A stretch of 64,000 nt of DNA from Buchnera aphidicola (Sitobion avenae) (GTDB taxonomy: Bacteria; Pseudomonadota; Gammaproteobacteria; Enterobacterales; Enterobacteriaceae): the NCBI RefSeq assembly GCF_005082585.1, contig NZ_CP034855.1, positions 496,001-560,000 on the forward strand, read 5' to 3'. Shown here in pieces: positions 1 through 10,413 of this stretch (position 1 is its first letter; each line of letters begins with the position of its first letter). The position numbers were made by a program, and so were the translations under genes. A model generated the notes under the pieces. The model worked only from the letters and a program-made list of their open reading frames with translations, made no database searches and was not told the origin of the DNA.

Positions 1-1
1 T

Positions 2-1147
2 GAAGAGAGATTAGCAGAAGATATACGATTTTTATATGTCGCACTCACAAGATCTATTCTTCATTGCAGCATCGGAATAGCGTGTTTAATAAAAAAAATA
101 AAAAAAAATGGGAATCATAGTGATGTTCATAAAAGTAGTATAGGATACCTTATTCAAAATGGAAGATCTATGAATTATGAAGATTTATGTGAAAAATTAA
201 AAAAAATAAGTGCAAATAATTTAATAGAAGTAAAAAATAATACAGATTGTATTAAAATGCCAGTAAAAAAACAAACTATTTATTTAATAAATAGAAATGT
301 TAGTATAAATACAAATATAAAAAATACTTGGAATATAACGAGTTTTACACAATTAAATGAAGCAAATAAATTATTCAAAGAACATAAAAAAATTATTCAA
401 GAAAAATTTTTAATAAAAAAGAAAGAAAACAAAAATAAATTATTAACAATACACAGCTTTCCAAAAGGAAAAAAAACTGGATTAATGATTCATTATATAT
501 TAAAAAATTTACATGTGTTTAAGAAAAAAGATTGTCATTGGGTTTCTGATATTTTAGAAGAATATAATTTATCTACCAAATGGACTCAAACATTAATTAC
601 TTGGATAAAAAATATCATTAATATACCAATTACCAATAAAAAAATTATTTTATCTAAAATACACGAAAAATTGTGCATGAAAGAATTAGAATTTTTTTTA
701 CCTATAAAAAATATATTATATGACAAAGAATTAAACAAAATTATTCAATCTATTGATCCTATATCAATGACTGCTCCGAAATTATTTTTTAATCCAGTCA
801 AGGGACTATTAAAAGGATTCATTGATTTGGTCTTTTTTTGGAAAGAAAAATATTACATTATAGATTATAAGTCTAATTGGTTGGGTAAAAATAATGATTT
901 TTATTCTGATACACATATCAAAAAAGAGATGATTAGAAAAAGATATGATTTACAATATCAAATATACACTATAGCAATACATAAATATTTACAAGAGAAA
1001 ATAAAAAATTACAATTATAAAAAAGATTTTGGTGGTGTTGTGTATGTTTTTTTACGTGCTGCAGAGATTAATAAAAAAAATAATGGTGTTTTTTACACTA
1101 TGCCAGATCATTCTCTTATAGAAAAAATAACAACTTTAATTTCATAA
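2..1147 (+). CDS. recB: RecB, exonuclease V beta subunit (3' part only)
   Basis: This is the C-terminal 381 residues of the RecB subunit of RecBCD, which repairs double-strand breaks; the 5' part lies outside the window. The frame is open from base 2. The first residues contain the helicase motif VI-like FLYVALTRS. The C-terminal nuclease domain is recognisable by GFIDLVFF followed by IIDYKSN, which supplies the conserved Asp and Asp-x-Lys metal and catalytic residues, and by a YDLQYQIYTIA stretch as in other RecB nucleases. recD starts 5 bases after the stop, so the two are almost certainly co-transcribed. An internal ATG at 170 is not a real start because homology continues upstream of it. 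Confidence 0.95.
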   Translation, partial: EERLAEDIRFLYVALTRSILHCSIGIACLIKKIKKNGNHSDVHKSSIGYLIQNGRSMNYEDLCEKLKKISANNLIEVKNNTDCIKMPVKKQTIYLINRNVSINTNIKNTWNITSFTQLNEANKLFKEHKKIIQEKFLIKKKENKNKLLTIHSFPKGKKTGLMIHYILKNLHVFKKKDCHWVSDILEEYNLSTKWTQTLITWIKNIINIPITNKKIILSKIHEKLCMKELEFFLPIKNILYDKELNKIIQSIDPISMTAPKLFFNPVKGLLKGFIDLVFFWKEKYYIIDYKSNWLGKNNDFYSDTHIKKEMIRKRYDLQYQIYTIAIHKYLQEKIKNYNYKKDFGGVVYVFLRAAEINKKNNGVFYTMPDHSLIEKITTLIS

Positions 1148-1152
1148 AAAAT

Positions 1153-2964
1153 ATGATTATTTTATTAAAAAAAATTTTAAAATTAAAAATAATACGTCCT
1201 ATTGACTTTTATTTTTCTCAATTTATCGCGAAAAAAAATATTATTGTAATGTTAGTTGCAGCCTGTACAAGTTATGAAAATAGTAAAGGTCATATTTTTT
1301 TACCTATTCAATACTTTGAAAAAAATTATTTTTTTTCTAGTTCAGATAAAAAATTAATTAATAATATATTAAATATATTACAAAAAAAAATAAATTGGAC
1401 TATCGAATTATTAAAACATGAATCTGTCAGTGACGGTTCTACTTCTACACCTTTAGTTTTATATGACGATAAAATATATCTTTATAAGATGTGGGCATCT
1501 GAAAAAAAAATTTTGCACTATTTAAATATAAACAATAAAAAACAAAGAATTAATCAAGAGAAGTGTTCTCAAATACTAGATAACTTATTTCCTAGTAAAG
1601 TTATAAACTATCAAAAAATAGCAGTAGCACTTACTTTAATAAATCGTATAACATTTATTGTTGGTGGTCCTGGAACAGGAAAAACCACTACAGTATTAAA
1701 AGTAATAATTGCACTAATTAAAAGTTCAAAAAAATCAATAAAAATTCAATTATCTGCACCAACAGGAAAAGCAACAACACGTTTAACTGAAATTATAAAA
1801 AATAATATTTTTGACGTCTATTGCTCTCAAACAGAAAAACACTCTATCCCATCTAAAGCTATAACTATACATCAACTATTAGGAATTCAAAAAATATCAC
1901 AAAAAAATTTTTTTAATAAAAACAACTTATTAGATGTAGATGTTTTAATTATTGATGAAATATCTATGGTAGATATTTTAATGATGGAAAAAATACTTCT
2001 GTCTATTCCGAAAAACACTAAATTAATTTTTATAGGGGATCATAATCAATTATGTCCAATAGAATCATGTTCTGTTTTAAGGAAAATTTGTCACTACGCT
2101 AATGATGGATATAGCTTAAAAACTATAATTAATATTGAAAAACTAACACAATATAAATTGTTAAAAAAAACCAATAAAAAAAGCACAACATTTATTAGTA
2201 ATAGCATATGCGTTTTAAAAAAAAATCACAGATTTCATAAAAACTCAGGAATTTATATTTTGTCAAATGCTATTTGTAATAATAAAATAAAAATTATTAC
2301 AAAATTATTTAAAAACTTAATAAAAAATGTATTTTTTTATGAAACCAACTCTTCTAAAAAATATGAAAAGATGATTAAAAATATCTCTTTAAACTATAAA
2401 CATTTTTGGAATAAAATACAGAAAAAAGAAAAAATACAGAAAATAATAAAAGCTTTTCAGACTTATCAAGTATTATGTGTATTACATGATGGTCTATTTG
2501 GTGTTAATTTTTTAAATAAAAAACTAGAAGAACATATGTACAAAAAAAATATTAAAAAATATTTTCTTGTTAATGGACAAGAGTGGTATGTAGGAAAACC
2601 TATTATGATCACTCGGAATAATAGATATTTAAATATATCTAATGGAGATATAGGTATTACTAATATCAGTAAAAATGGTGTTTTACAAGTATCTTTTTTA
2701 AAAGAAAATAACACGGTTAATAATATCCCTGTAAAAATTTTAAGAAATTATAACACTGCTTGGGCTATTACTGTTCATAAAGCACAAGGTTCAGAGTTTA
2801 TTAATACAGCTTTAATATTACCAAATTTTAATGCTCAAGTTTTAAACAAAGATATTTTATATACTGGTATAACAAGATGTCGAGAAAAATTAAGTATTTT
2901 TTCCGATAAAGAAATTTTTATCAACACAGCTTTAAAAGGTAAAGATAAAACAATTTATCAATAA
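1153..2964 (+). CDS. recD: RecD, exonuclease V alpha subunit (5'-3' helicase)
   Basis: RecD is the 5'-3' superfamily 1 helicase motor of RecBCD. The product has 603 residues, about the usual enterobacterial length. Visible helicase motifs are Walker A GGPGTGKTTT near residues 171-180, motif II IIDEISMVD, motif III FIGDHNQLCPIE, motif V AWAITVHKAQGSE and motif VI YTGITRCREKL near the C terminus, so the motor looks intact. It starts 5 bases after the recB stop. Its 3' end faces argA with 37 bases between the two stops. There is no strong Shine-Dalgarno sequence; the ATG was chosen from spacing and length. Confidence 0.95.
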   Translation: MIILLKKILKLKIIRPIDFYFSQFIAKKNIIVMLVAACTSYENSKGHIFLPIQYFEKNYFFSSSDKKLINNILNILQKKINWTIELLKHESVSDGSTSTPLVLYDDKIYLYKMWASEKKILHYLNINNKKQRINQEKCSQILDNLFPSKVINYQKIAVALTLINRITFIVGGPGTGKTTTVLKVIIALIKSSKKSIKIQLSAPTGKATTRLTEIIKNNIFDVYCSQTEKHSIPSKAITIHQLLGIQKISQKNFFNKNNLLDVDVLIIDEISMVDILMMEKILLSIPKNTKLIFIGDHNQLCPIESCSVLRKICHYANDGYSLKTIINIEKLTQYKLLKKTNKKSTTFISNSICVLKKNHRFHKNSGIYILSNAICNNKIKIITKLFKNLIKNVFFYETNSSKKYEKMIKNISLNYKHFWNKIQKKEKIQKIIKAFQTYQVLCVLHDGLFGVNFLNKKLEEHMYKKNIKKYFLVNGQEWYVGKPIMITRNNRYLNISNGDIGITNISKNGVLQVSFLKENNTVNNIPVKILRNYNTAWAITVHKAQGSEFINTALILPNFNAQVLNKDILYTGITRCREKLSIFSDKEIFINTALKGKDKTIYQ

Positions 2965-3001
2965 AAGTAAATTACTTTCTATTAACAATATCAATAAATA
3001 C

Positions 3002-4330
3002 TTAAAATACATCAATCATTAGAATTTTTGAACCACGCTGATAATTATACATTTTCTTTTTACTTTCAGGTAACATTTCAACATCTACTAGAATAAAACC
3101 TCTTTCTTGAAACCAATGAATACTTTGAGTTGTTAATACAAAAATCTTTTCTAAATGCATTTCTTGCGCATGAATTTTAATATTTTTTAACAATAAATCT
3201 CCGCGAGAAGAATTTCGATAATCAGGATGAACTGCTAAACATGCCATTTCACCTATTTTTTCTTTCAAAAAAGGATATAATGCAGCACAAGCAATAGTTA
3301 AATTATCATATTCAATAATAGTAAATTTATCTACTTCTATTTCTAATTGTTCTCTTGATCTACGAACTAAAATTCCTTTTTTTTCTAAAGGACGTATTAA
3401 TTCTAGTATCCCCCCAATATCGTTAATGCTAGCCTGTCTTATTTTTTCTGCTGACTCCATAACCATCTGAGTGCCAATACCATCACGAGAAAATAATTCT
3501 TGTAATAATGCGCCACTTTTATGATAGCTAATTAAATGACTACGATTTACTCCACTTTTACAAGATTTTATTGCCCCTCTTAAAAAACGCACTGTTGAAG
3601 ACATGTAATCACCTGTCTGTTCTAGTGTTTTAATCGTATTTTTTATATCATTTGGTAATAATTCAGAAATAATTTCGCCTTTATGATTTATAACGCCTTG
3701 ATTTCTACAAAAACCTATCATTTTCTCTGCTTTTAGCTCAATGCTAAGTTGAGTAGCTATTTCTTCAGAAGTTAAATTAAAACTTTCTCCTGTCACAGAA
3801 ACTGCTACTGGACCAATTAAAACTATTGCTCCATTTCTTAATTGATAATCAATGGCATTTTTATCAATTCTTCTAATTCGACCGCTATGACAATAATCTA
3901 TACCATCATCTACTCCTAACGGTTGAGCAATAATAAAATTACCACTTACTACATTAATATTAGCTCCTTGCAGAGGCGTATTAGTTAGACTCATTGATAA
4001 ACGTGCTGTAATATCAAGTTGCAATCTTCCGGCTGCTTGTTTTACTTGTTCTAAAGATGCTAAATCAGTAATACGTATATATTTATGATAAATAATGTTA
4101 ATATTTCTTTCTTTTAAAATAGTATTAATTTGAGGACAGGCACCGTATACAACTACCAAACGAATACCTAAACTATGTAACAATCCTATATCATTAATAA
4201 TACCAGAAAAATTCCCATATTTAATTGCTTCACCACCCAACATTATTATAAATGTTTTACCCCGATGAGCATTAATGTAAGGAACGCTGTGACGAAAACC
4301 CTGAACTAATTCAGTATTACGTTCTTTCAT
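3002..4330 (-). CDS. argA: Amino-acid N-acetyltransferase (N-acetylglutamate synthase)
   Basis: ArgA makes N-acetyl-L-glutamate from glutamate and acetyl-CoA, the first committed step of arginine synthesis. The 442 residues match the E. coli enzyme in length. The N-terminal amino acid kinase-like fold (about residues 25-280) carries [10 protein letters not shown] and [17 protein letters not shown] acetyltransferase domain follows (about 295-435), with [18 protein letters not shown] as the acetyl-CoA binding segment. An intact argA agrees with a role in making essential amino acids for the host. The initiator tRNA lies upstream on the same strand. No ArgR operator was recognised in the short upstream region. 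Confidence 0.96.
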   Translation of the reverse strand: MKERNTELVQGFRHSVPYINAHRGKTFIIMLGGEAIKYGNFSGIINDIGLLHSLGIRLVVVYGACPQINTILKERNINIIYHKYIRITDLASLEQVKQAAGRLQLDITARLSMSLTNTPLQGANINVVSGNFIIAQPLGVDDGIDYCHSGRIRRIDKNAIDYQLRNGAIVLIGPVAVSVTGESFNLTSEEIATQLSIELKAEKMIGFCRNQGVINHKGEIISELLPNDIKNTIKTLEQTGDYMSSTVRFLRGAIKSCKSGVNRSHLISYHKSGALLQELFSRDGIGTQMVMESAEKIRQASINDIGGILELIRPLEKKGILVRRSREQLEIEVDKFTIIEYDNLTIACAALYPFLKEKIGEMACLAVHPDYRNSSRGDLLLKNIKIHAQEMHLEKIFVLTTQSIHWFQERGFILVDVEMLPESKKKMYNYQRGSKILMIDVF

Positions 4331-4476
4331 AAAAATCCTCTTGCATTTTTATTGCAATCTATATATTATTTTTTATAAATATAATTTTTCTTATCTTAGA
4401 AGAAGATTAAAATATTTGGAAGGTTTTTTTAAAAAAAGATGATGTGAAATTAAAAATATAGAATTAAAATTTACAT

Positions 4477-4553
<77 letters not shown>

Positions 4554-4568
4554 TCTGTATTAAAATAA

Positions 4569-4597
4569 ATAATACACTTTTATAAAAAAAATAGCAA
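4569..4597 (-). promoter_or_regulatory. Predicted sigma-70 promoter of tRNA-fMet
   Basis: On the minus strand a TTGCTA -35 box (4597-4592), a 17-base spacer and a TATTAT -10 box (4574-4569) stand 15 bases before the first tRNA base. Spacing and hexamers are close to consensus. The AT-rich background makes chance -10 matches common, but the -35 and spacing together are good. Confidence 0.6.
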
Positions 4598-4833
4598 TAT
4601 TTTTTATAAAAAAAATAATTTTGTTATTTTTTACATTTAAAAAATAAATATATTTAGAAATTTATTTTGAAACTGATTAAAACATAACTTAAATATTAAT
4701 CAACCTAACTACTTTAGGATAAATCCATTTTAAAAAAATGTAATCAATTATTATATTAATGCTAAAATAAGATGATGAGAAACTCTAATAGTACTAGCTA
4801 GAAAAATTAAAAAGATAGTTTTAAATATCTAAT

Positions 4834-5339
4834 ATGTTCAACACTTATTATCTCGTGAAAATGCAGCTTTACCAAAAAGAAAAGATATATATAATAGATA
4901 TTTAGATAAAAAAACGTATTTTAGATCATATTTCTTAAATAAATAATTTTATCATGAAAATGCAAGACAACACATTTATAGATAATAGAAATAATAAAAA
5001 AGTCAATTTTTTTATATGTATTAAAAAAGATGACCTTATATAGACATCAGATAAATTTTAATAAAACAAAATAGAATAGAAAAAATATATTTATGAAAAG
5101 TCAGCTGAAAAAATACAAACAGAAAAATATAAAATTTATTTGAAATAAATAAACTCTTTATATTTTTAAAGAAAATGAAGTAAGAAAAGAAATTATAATT
5201 ATTTTATTAAAAAACTATTTCTTAATAAGAAAAATATATGTATTTATAAATATAAAATGTATCATGTTAAAATTTGTGAAAAAATTAGAAAAAATCTTCT
5301 GTATTATAAAGTTTCTATAATCACTATAGATATACTTAG
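4834..5339 (+). pseudogene. mltA: Decayed mltA (membrane-bound lytic murein transglycosylase A)
   Basis: This gap has no open frame, but pieces of MltA can be read in order on the plus strand in shifting frames. MFNTYYLV at 4834 resembles FTGYYTPVV. ALPKRKDIYNRYLDKK at about 4866-4913 resembles RLPSRAEIYAGALSDK. ENARQHIYR near 4955 resembles NGHAYRS. LKKDDLI near 5020 resembles VKKEDMS. FYNHY at 5313-5327 matches WYNHYGR near the end of the protein. Stops and frameshifts separate the pieces, so no product is expected. MltA cleaves peptidoglycan. Comparison is with E. coli MltA from memory. In E. coli mltA sits between argA and the initiator tRNA cluster, so the position also supports the call. 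Confidence 0.75.
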
Positions 5340-5396
5340 GTAGCAAATAATAAGTAATCAATTATCTCAATTGTAATAATGAAAAAGTATAAAAAT

Positions 5397-5873
5397 ATGA
5401 ATACGATTCAATCAGGAATTATAGCTAAAAATGCATCTATTGCTATTATTATTGCTCGATTTAATAATTTTATCAATAACAACTTATTACTAGGAGCGTT
5501 AGATACTTTAAAAAGAATAGGCCAAGTCAATGAGGAAAAAATTTTACAAGTATACGTACCTGGAACATATGAAATACCAACTGTCGCAAGTCATCTTGCG
5601 AACTCCGGAAAATATGACGCTATTATTGCTATAGGAACAATTATAAAAGGTAGTACTGATCATTTTAAATATATTGCTAGTGATACCAGTAGCAATCTTT
5701 CAAGAATTAGCACGCAATATTTTTTACCGATTACATTGGGCATATTAACAACAAAAAATATTGAACAATCAATAGAAAGATCTGGGACAAAAATGGGTAA
5801 CAAGGGTTCTGAAGCAGCTTTGGCTGCATTAGAAATGATTAATGTTATGAGAACTTTAAAAAAAATAATATAA
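5397..5873 (+). CDS. ribH: 6,7-dimethyl-8-ribityllumazine synthase
   Basis: Lumazine synthase (ribH, also called ribE in E. coli) condenses 5-amino-6-ribitylaminouracil with dihydroxybutanone phosphate, the penultimate step of riboflavin synthesis. Family hallmarks are IIIARFNNFIN near the N terminus, VPGTYEIP, AIGTIIKGSTDHF and GNKGSEAALAALEM. The start was placed at the ATG at 5397 because MNTIQSG lines up with the usual N terminus, giving 158 residues. An in-frame ATG at 5379 would add six residues. It lies just upstream of thiL, ribD and nusB, the same cluster order as in enterobacteria. Confidence 0.95.
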   Translation: MNTIQSGIIAKNASIAIIIARFNNFINNNLLLGALDTLKRIGQVNEEKILQVYVPGTYEIPTVASHLANSGKYDAIIAIGTIIKGSTDHFKYIASDTSSNLSRISTQYFLPITLGILTTKNIEQSIERSGTKMGNKGSEAALAALEMINVMRTLKKII

Positions 5874-5922
5874 TATTCAATATTTTTTATTGACTACTTG
5901 TGTAAAGATTAAATTATAAATA

Positions 5923-6894
5923 ATGAAATATACTGAATTTGAAATTATCTCGCAATATTTCCACCGGGATAAAAAAAAATATTTTAATGAAATTAAGGGA
6001 ATTGGCGACGATAGTGCGTTAATAAAAATACCAAAAAATGATATTCTCGCGATTAGTACTGATACACTGGTTGAAGGTACACATTTTTTAAAAAGTATAA
6101 GCCCTACAGATTTAGCATATAAAACAATAGCAGTTAATCTCAGTGATCTTGCTGCAATGGGCGCTAATCCAAAATGGATAACACTATCTATTACAATGCC
6201 TAAATCTGATAGTCTATGGTTACAAAAATTTAGCAATAGTTTCTTTAAAACCTTGAATAAATATAATATGCGTTTAATTGGTGGTGATACAAACTGTGGA
6301 CCATTAAGCATTACTTTAAGTGTTTACGGGTTAATTAAAAAAAAGACTACATTATTAAGAAGTAACGCTAATATAGGAGATTTAATTTATGTAACCGGAA
6401 CTCTTGGAGAAAGCGCTGCTGGTTTATTTTTACTTAAAAAAAAGATTTTTATAAAAAATTCAAGTATACGCAATCATCTAATTAAAAAACACTTAAATCC
6501 TATTCCTAGAATTTGCGAAGGAAGAGCGCTGGGAAAAATTGCTAATGCGGCTATTGATATATCAGATGGATTAGTTTCTGACTTAGGTCATATATTAAAA
6601 AGTAGTCAATGTGGAGCAAATATCAATTTAAATACACTACCTATTTCAAATATTTTAATAAACAATTTTCAACGTAAATATTGCTTAGATTGGGCATTAC
6701 ATGCAGGAGAAGATTATGAATTGTGTTTTACTATTCCAAAAAAAAACATTAAAAAATTAAATGTAATTAAGAAAAATTTCTCAGTTGATTTTACGTGTAT
6801 TGGGTACATTACACCTATTGAACACGGTTTCAATTTATTTCGTAATAAAAACAAAATTCTTTTCAAAAAAAAAGGTTTTAATCATTTTGATTAA
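5923..6894 (+). CDS. thiL: Thiamine-monophosphate kinase
   Basis: ThiL phosphorylates thiamine monophosphate to the active cofactor thiamine diphosphate. The 323 residues match the family length. Visible motifs are GIGDDSALI near the N terminus (metal and ATP binding), STDTLVEGTHF, AVNLSDLAAMGA, GGDTNCG, AIDISDGLVSDLGH and HAGEDYELCF near the C terminus, all typical of the PurM/ThiL fold. It lies 49 bases after ribH. The cofactor product is needed by dxs in this same window and by other thiamine-dependent enzymes. Confidence 0.95.
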   Translation: MKYTEFEIISQYFHRDKKKYFNEIKGIGDDSALIKIPKNDILAISTDTLVEGTHFLKSISPTDLAYKTIAVNLSDLAAMGANPKWITLSITMPKSDSLWLQKFSNSFFKTLNKYNMRLIGGDTNCGPLSITLSVYGLIKKKTTLLRSNANIGDLIYVTGTLGESAAGLFLLKKKIFIKNSSIRNHLIKKHLNPIPRICEGRALGKIANAAIDISDGLVSDLGHILKSSQCGANINLNTLPISNILINNFQRKYCLDWALHAGEDYELCFTIPKKNIKKLNVIKKNFSVDFTCIGYITPIEHGFNLFRNKNKILFKKKGFNHFD

Positions 6895-6935
6895 AAAAAC
6901 ATTTTATAAAAATACAAAAAATGTGTTGGTTAAAA

Positions 6936-7379
6936 ATGAATGATATATTTTACATGAAAAAAGCAATAGAACTAAGTAAATTAGGAGAATTTACCACAGC
7001 TCCCAATCCTAATGTAGGTTGTGTAATTGTGAAAAATAATATTATTGTTGGAGAAGGATGGCATAAAAAACCAGGAAAAAATCACGCAGAAATTAATGCA
7101 TTAATCATGGCAGGAAAAGAAGCAAAAGGAGGAACAGCTTATATAACACTAGAACCCTGTAATTATTTTGGGAAAACACCTCCATGCTGTGACGCACTTG
7201 TTAAAGCTGGTATTGATCGTGTGATAATTTCTAATATAGATCCTAATCCTAAAGTTTCTGGTAATGGAGTTCTATACTTAAAACAACATGGTCTTTCTGT
7301 GCAAGTAGGTGTGCTCTCAAAAGAGTCAAAAAAAAATAATAAAGGATTTTTTAAAAGAATGAAAACTGGTTTACCATGA
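6936..7379 (+). CDS. ribD1: RibD deaminase domain (ribD1), separated from its reductase by an in-frame TGA
   Basis: This is the N-terminal half of RibD, diaminohydroxyphosphoribosylaminopyrimidine deaminase. Zinc ligands of the cytidine-deaminase fold are visible as HAEINAL and PCNYFGKTPPCC. The start at 6936 (MNDIFYM) fits family N termini better than the in-frame ATG at 6921. It gives 147 residues. The frame stops at TGA 7377-7379 exactly where RibD proteins continue from the deaminase into the reductase domain, and the homologous sequence resumes in the same frame immediately after the stop. Both halves look intact, so they probably act as two separate proteins. Confidence 0.93.
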   Translation: MNDIFYMKKAIELSKLGEFTTAPNPNVGCVIVKNNIIVGEGWHKKPGKNHAEINALIMAGKEAKGGTAYITLEPCNYFGKTPPCCDALVKAGIDRVIISNIDPNPKVSGNGVLYLKQHGLSVQVGVLSKESKKNNKGFFKRMKTGLP

Positions 7380-7397
7380 ATACAACTCAAATTAGCA

Positions 7398-8057
7398 ATG
7401 TCAATAGATGGAAGAATCGCCATGAGAAATGGTGAAAGTAAATGGATTACATCAAAATATGCACGTCAAGATGTTCAAAAGTTTCGCGCAAAAAGTTCAG
7501 TTATTCTCAGTAGTAGTTCTACTATTTTAAGTGATGATCCTTTATTAAATATACGCTATAAAGAATTTGATAAAAAAACACTATCTATTTTTTCTCAAGA
7601 ACACTTTCAACATCCAACAAGAGTAATTATAGACAGCCAAAATCGTATTAAACCATCACATAAAATTATTGAAACTGAAGGGAGAATTTGGCTGATAAGA
7701 TTAAAACCCGACAATAAAATATGGCCTAAAAATACAACACAAATCATAGAAAAAGAATATAATAAAAAAATTGATATATTTTCTCTTTTTAAATTTCTAG
7801 GGAAATCAGAAATCAATAACGTTTGGATAGAAGCTGGAAGCACCTTCTCTGGATTTCTATTAAATTCATATTTAATAGATGAATTAATTATATATATGGC
7901 ACCTAAAATACTAGGGCATGAAGCAAAACCATTATGTATGGTTTATAAAAAATTAAAAATATTAAATGCTCTTCAGTTTAAATTTCAAGATGTTTGCAAT
8001 ATAGGTCCTGATATGAGATTTATTCTATCACCTAAACGATATAATACGAATATATAA
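7398..8057 (+). CDS. ribD2: RibD reductase domain (ribD2)
   Basis: This is the C-terminal half of RibD, the NADPH-dependent 5-amino-6-(5-phosphoribosylamino)uracil reductase, with a DHFR-like fold. Hallmarks are [10 protein letters not shown] and GESKWITS near the N terminus, [22 protein letters not shown] and [11 protein letters not shown]. It is in the same frame as ribD1, and recognisable RibD residues (IQLKL) precede the first ATG at 7398, so the domain is slightly short at its N terminus if that ATG is used. No Shine-Dalgarno sequence is visible; it may depend on reinitiation after the TGA at 7377. It has 219 residues. Together with ribD1 it provides steps two and three of riboflavin synthesis. 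Confidence 0.92.
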   Translation: MSIDGRIAMRNGESKWITSKYARQDVQKFRAKSSVILSSSSTILSDDPLLNIRYKEFDKKTLSIFSQEHFQHPTRVIIDSQNRIKPSHKIIETEGRIWLIRLKPDNKIWPKNTTQIIEKEYNKKIDIFSLFKFLGKSEINNVWIEAGSTFSGFLLNSYLIDELIIYMAPKILGHEAKPLCMVYKKLKILNALQFKFQDVCNIGPDMRFILSPKRYNTNI

Positions 8058-8078
8058 AATAAAAGAGAAATTTTATTT

Positions 8079-8510
8079 ATGAAACCATCTTCTCGACGAA
8101 AAGCACGTGCGTATGCTTTACAAATGCTGTATTCTTGGGAAATATCTCATAATAATATTAAAGAAAATGCTATATATTTCTTAAAAGAAAAAAATAAAAA
8201 TAATATTGACATTGTATATTTTTATGAGTTGATCAATGGTATTACATGTGATTGTAAAAATATAGATTATTTAATGCAACCTTACTTATTTAGATCACTA
8301 AAAGAATTAGGACATATTGAAAAAGCAATTCTTAGAATTTCATTCTATGAATTACATAAAAGAAATGATATACCTTACAAAGTATCTATTAATGAAGGTA
8401 TTGAACTAGCTAAATTATTCGGCTCTGAAGACAGTCATAAATTTATCAATGGCGTGTTAGATAAAGCAGTATTTAAAATGGGATATAATAAAAAAATTAT
8501 TGTGACATAA
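8079..8510 (+). CDS. nusB: Transcription antitermination factor NusB
   Basis: NusB with S10 (rpsJ, also in this window) binds boxA RNA in rRNA leaders and prevents premature termination. The 143 residues are close to the E. coli length. Recognisable segments are [15 protein letters not shown] at the N terminus and [17 protein letters not shown] and FINGVLDK near the C terminus. It is the last gene of the ribH-thiL-ribD-nusB cluster and converges with dxs, with 57 bases between the stops. Confidence 0.95.
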   Translation: MKPSSRRKARAYALQMLYSWEISHNNIKENAIYFLKEKNKNNIDIVYFYELINGITCDCKNIDYLMQPYLFRSLKELGHIEKAILRISFYELHKRNDIPYKVSINEGIELAKLFGSEDSHKFINGVLDKAVFKMGYNKKIIVT

Positions 8511-8567
8511 TTAATTCTATCAAAAATATTTTTTGATTAGATTAAATCTTGATAAACATATTCTCGA

Positions 8568-10394
8568 TTATTGTGTTAACCAACAAAATATTTGATTATG
8601 AATGCCTTCTGCATCTAATTGATAATCATGTCTAATTTCTTCTTGGGTGCCTTGCGGAATAAATTTATCTGGTAATCCAATATTTAAAACAGGTAGAAAA
8701 ATCTTATTCATCATAATAAACTCATTTACAGCGCTTCCTGCTCCACCAGAAATTACACCCTCTTCAAGAGTAATAAAAAATTTATGTTCAGATGATAATT
8801 TTAAAATCATATTTTTATCTAAAGGTTTGACAAAACGCATATCAACCAACGTTGCATCTAAATTATTTGCTGCAAAAAATGCGTTTTCTAATAAAACACC
8901 AAAATTTAAAATCGCTATTTTTTTACCTGTCCTTTTTATTATAGATTCTCCTAATGGGATACTGTGCATAGGCATTAATAATGTTCCATTACCACATCCT
9001 TTAGGATATCTTACTACACTGGGACCTTTTCTGTACATATATCCAGTATAAAGCATTTGACGACATTCATTTTCATTACTAGGTGTCATAATCACTATTC
9101 CAGGAACACATCTTAAATAAGCTAGATCGAAAATTCCTTGATGAGTTTGACCATCATTACCAACAATACCCCCTCTATCTATAGCAAATAAAACAGACAG
9201 TTTTTGTAATGCTATATCATGTATAAGTTGATCATATGCTCGTTGTAAAAAAGTAGAATAAATAGCAACAACAGGCTTATAACCACTAATAGCGAGACCT
9301 GCAGCAAAAGTAACTGCATGTTGTTCAGCAATAGCAACATCAAAGTATTGATCTGGAAAAAGACGAGAAAATTTTACCATTCCAGAACCTTCACACATTG
9401 CAGGTGTAATAGCTATTAACTTTTTATCAAATGCAGCTATTTCACACAGCCAAGAACCAAAAACATCTGAATAACTAAGAGATTTTGAAACTGATGAATT
9501 ATATGATGATATTGCATGCCATTTAATAGGATCTAACTCGGCTGGAAGATAACCTTTTCCTTTTTTAGTTACAAGATGTAATAAATAAGTACCTTTTTTG
9601 TTTTTTATTTCTTTTAACATATTAATAATAGAAAAAATATCATGCCCATCAAATGGACCTAAGTATTTAAAACCTAAATGAGAAAATATCGATTGAAAAG
9701 AAATACGATTATTTTTACTTTTTTTATTTTTTCTAAAGAATTGCTGGTAAAACAAATGTATTTTCTTTTGGTTTATTTTAGTATTTTTAATATTTCTTAG
9801 AAATTTTAAATGATTATTTAAAGCCCCTACGTTTTTTGAAATAGACATTTGATTATCATTTAATATAACTAATAAATTAGATTTTATTTCTCCAGCATGA
9901 TTCATAGCTTCAAATGCCATACCGGCAGTCATTGCGCCATCACCAATAATACAAATAGTCTGTCTATTTTTACCTTCTTTTTCAGCCGCAACAGACATTC
10001 CTAAACCTGCACTAATTGAAGTGGAAGAATGACCAACACTTAAAGCGTCATATTTGCTTTCTTCTCGGCAAGGAAAAGAATGCAAGCCATTCTTCTTTCT
10101 AATACTGTTAATTTTTTTTCTTCTTCCAGTTAATATTTTATGAGGATATGCCTGGTGCCCTATATCCCATAATAAATTGTCAAATGGGGTATTATAAACA
10201 TAATGAAGAGCTACAGTAATTTCTACTACACCTAGTCCGGAAGCAAAATGTCCTTTAGAAACAGTAACTACATCTAATAAATATGCGCGTAGTTCAAAAC
10301 ATAACTGAGGCAACTGTTCGACAGGTAAACAACGTAAATTTTCTACTGAATTAGCAAAAGATAAAATTGGATATTTTTTAAAATTAAAATTCAT
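8568..10394 (-). CDS. dxs: 1-deoxy-D-xylulose-5-phosphate synthase
   Basis: DXS joins pyruvate and glyceraldehyde 3-phosphate to start the MEP isoprenoid pathway, using thiamine diphosphate and Mg2+. It has 608 residues, slightly shorter than the E. coli enzyme. Visible features are [15 protein letters not shown], the thiamine diphosphate motif [18 protein letters not shown] ending in [10 protein letters not shown], the transketolase pyrimidine-binding domain with [17 protein letters not shown], and a C-terminal transketolase fold. A Lys/Asn-rich stretch near residues 195-225 is the least conserved part. ispA lies 19 bases upstream on the same strand, so the two form an isoprenoid operon. Confidence 0.97.
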   Translation of the reverse strand: MNFNFKKYPILSFANSVENLRCLPVEQLPQLCFELRAYLLDVVTVSKGHFASGLGVVEITVALHYVYNTPFDNLLWDIGHQAYPHKILTGRRKKINSIRKKNGLHSFPCREESKYDALSVGHSSTSISAGLGMSVAAEKEGKNRQTICIIGDGAMTAGMAFEAMNHAGEIKSNLLVILNDNQMSISKNVGALNNHLKFLRNIKNTKINQKKIHLFYQQFFRKNKKSKNNRISFQSIFSHLGFKYLGPFDGHDIFSIINMLKEIKNKKGTYLLHLVTKKGKGYLPAELDPIKWHAISSYNSSVSKSLSYSDVFGSWLCEIAAFDKKLIAITPAMCEGSGMVKFSRLFPDQYFDVAIAEQHAVTFAAGLAISGYKPVVAIYSTFLQRAYDQLIHDIALQKLSVLFAIDRGGIVGNDGQTHQGIFDLAYLRCVPGIVIMTPSNENECRQMLYTGYMYRKGPSVVRYPKGCGNGTLLMPMHSIPLGESIIKRTGKKIAILNFGVLLENAFFAANNLDATLVDMRFVKPLDKNMILKLSSEHKFFITLEEGVISGGAGSAVNEFIMMNKIFLPVLNIGLPDKFIPQGTQEEIRHDYQLDAEGIHNQIFCWLTQ

Positions 10395-10413
10395 TAGCTA
10401 CTCATTATTCAAT

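Noticed and set aside
5877..6311. A 144-codon minus-strand open frame
   Set aside because: It lies opposite thiL, has no homology I can recognise, and is a shadow of the real gene.
8517..8540. AT-rich inverted repeat between nusB and dxs as a terminator
   Set aside because: The stem is nearly all A-T with a bulge, so it is not distinguishable from background.
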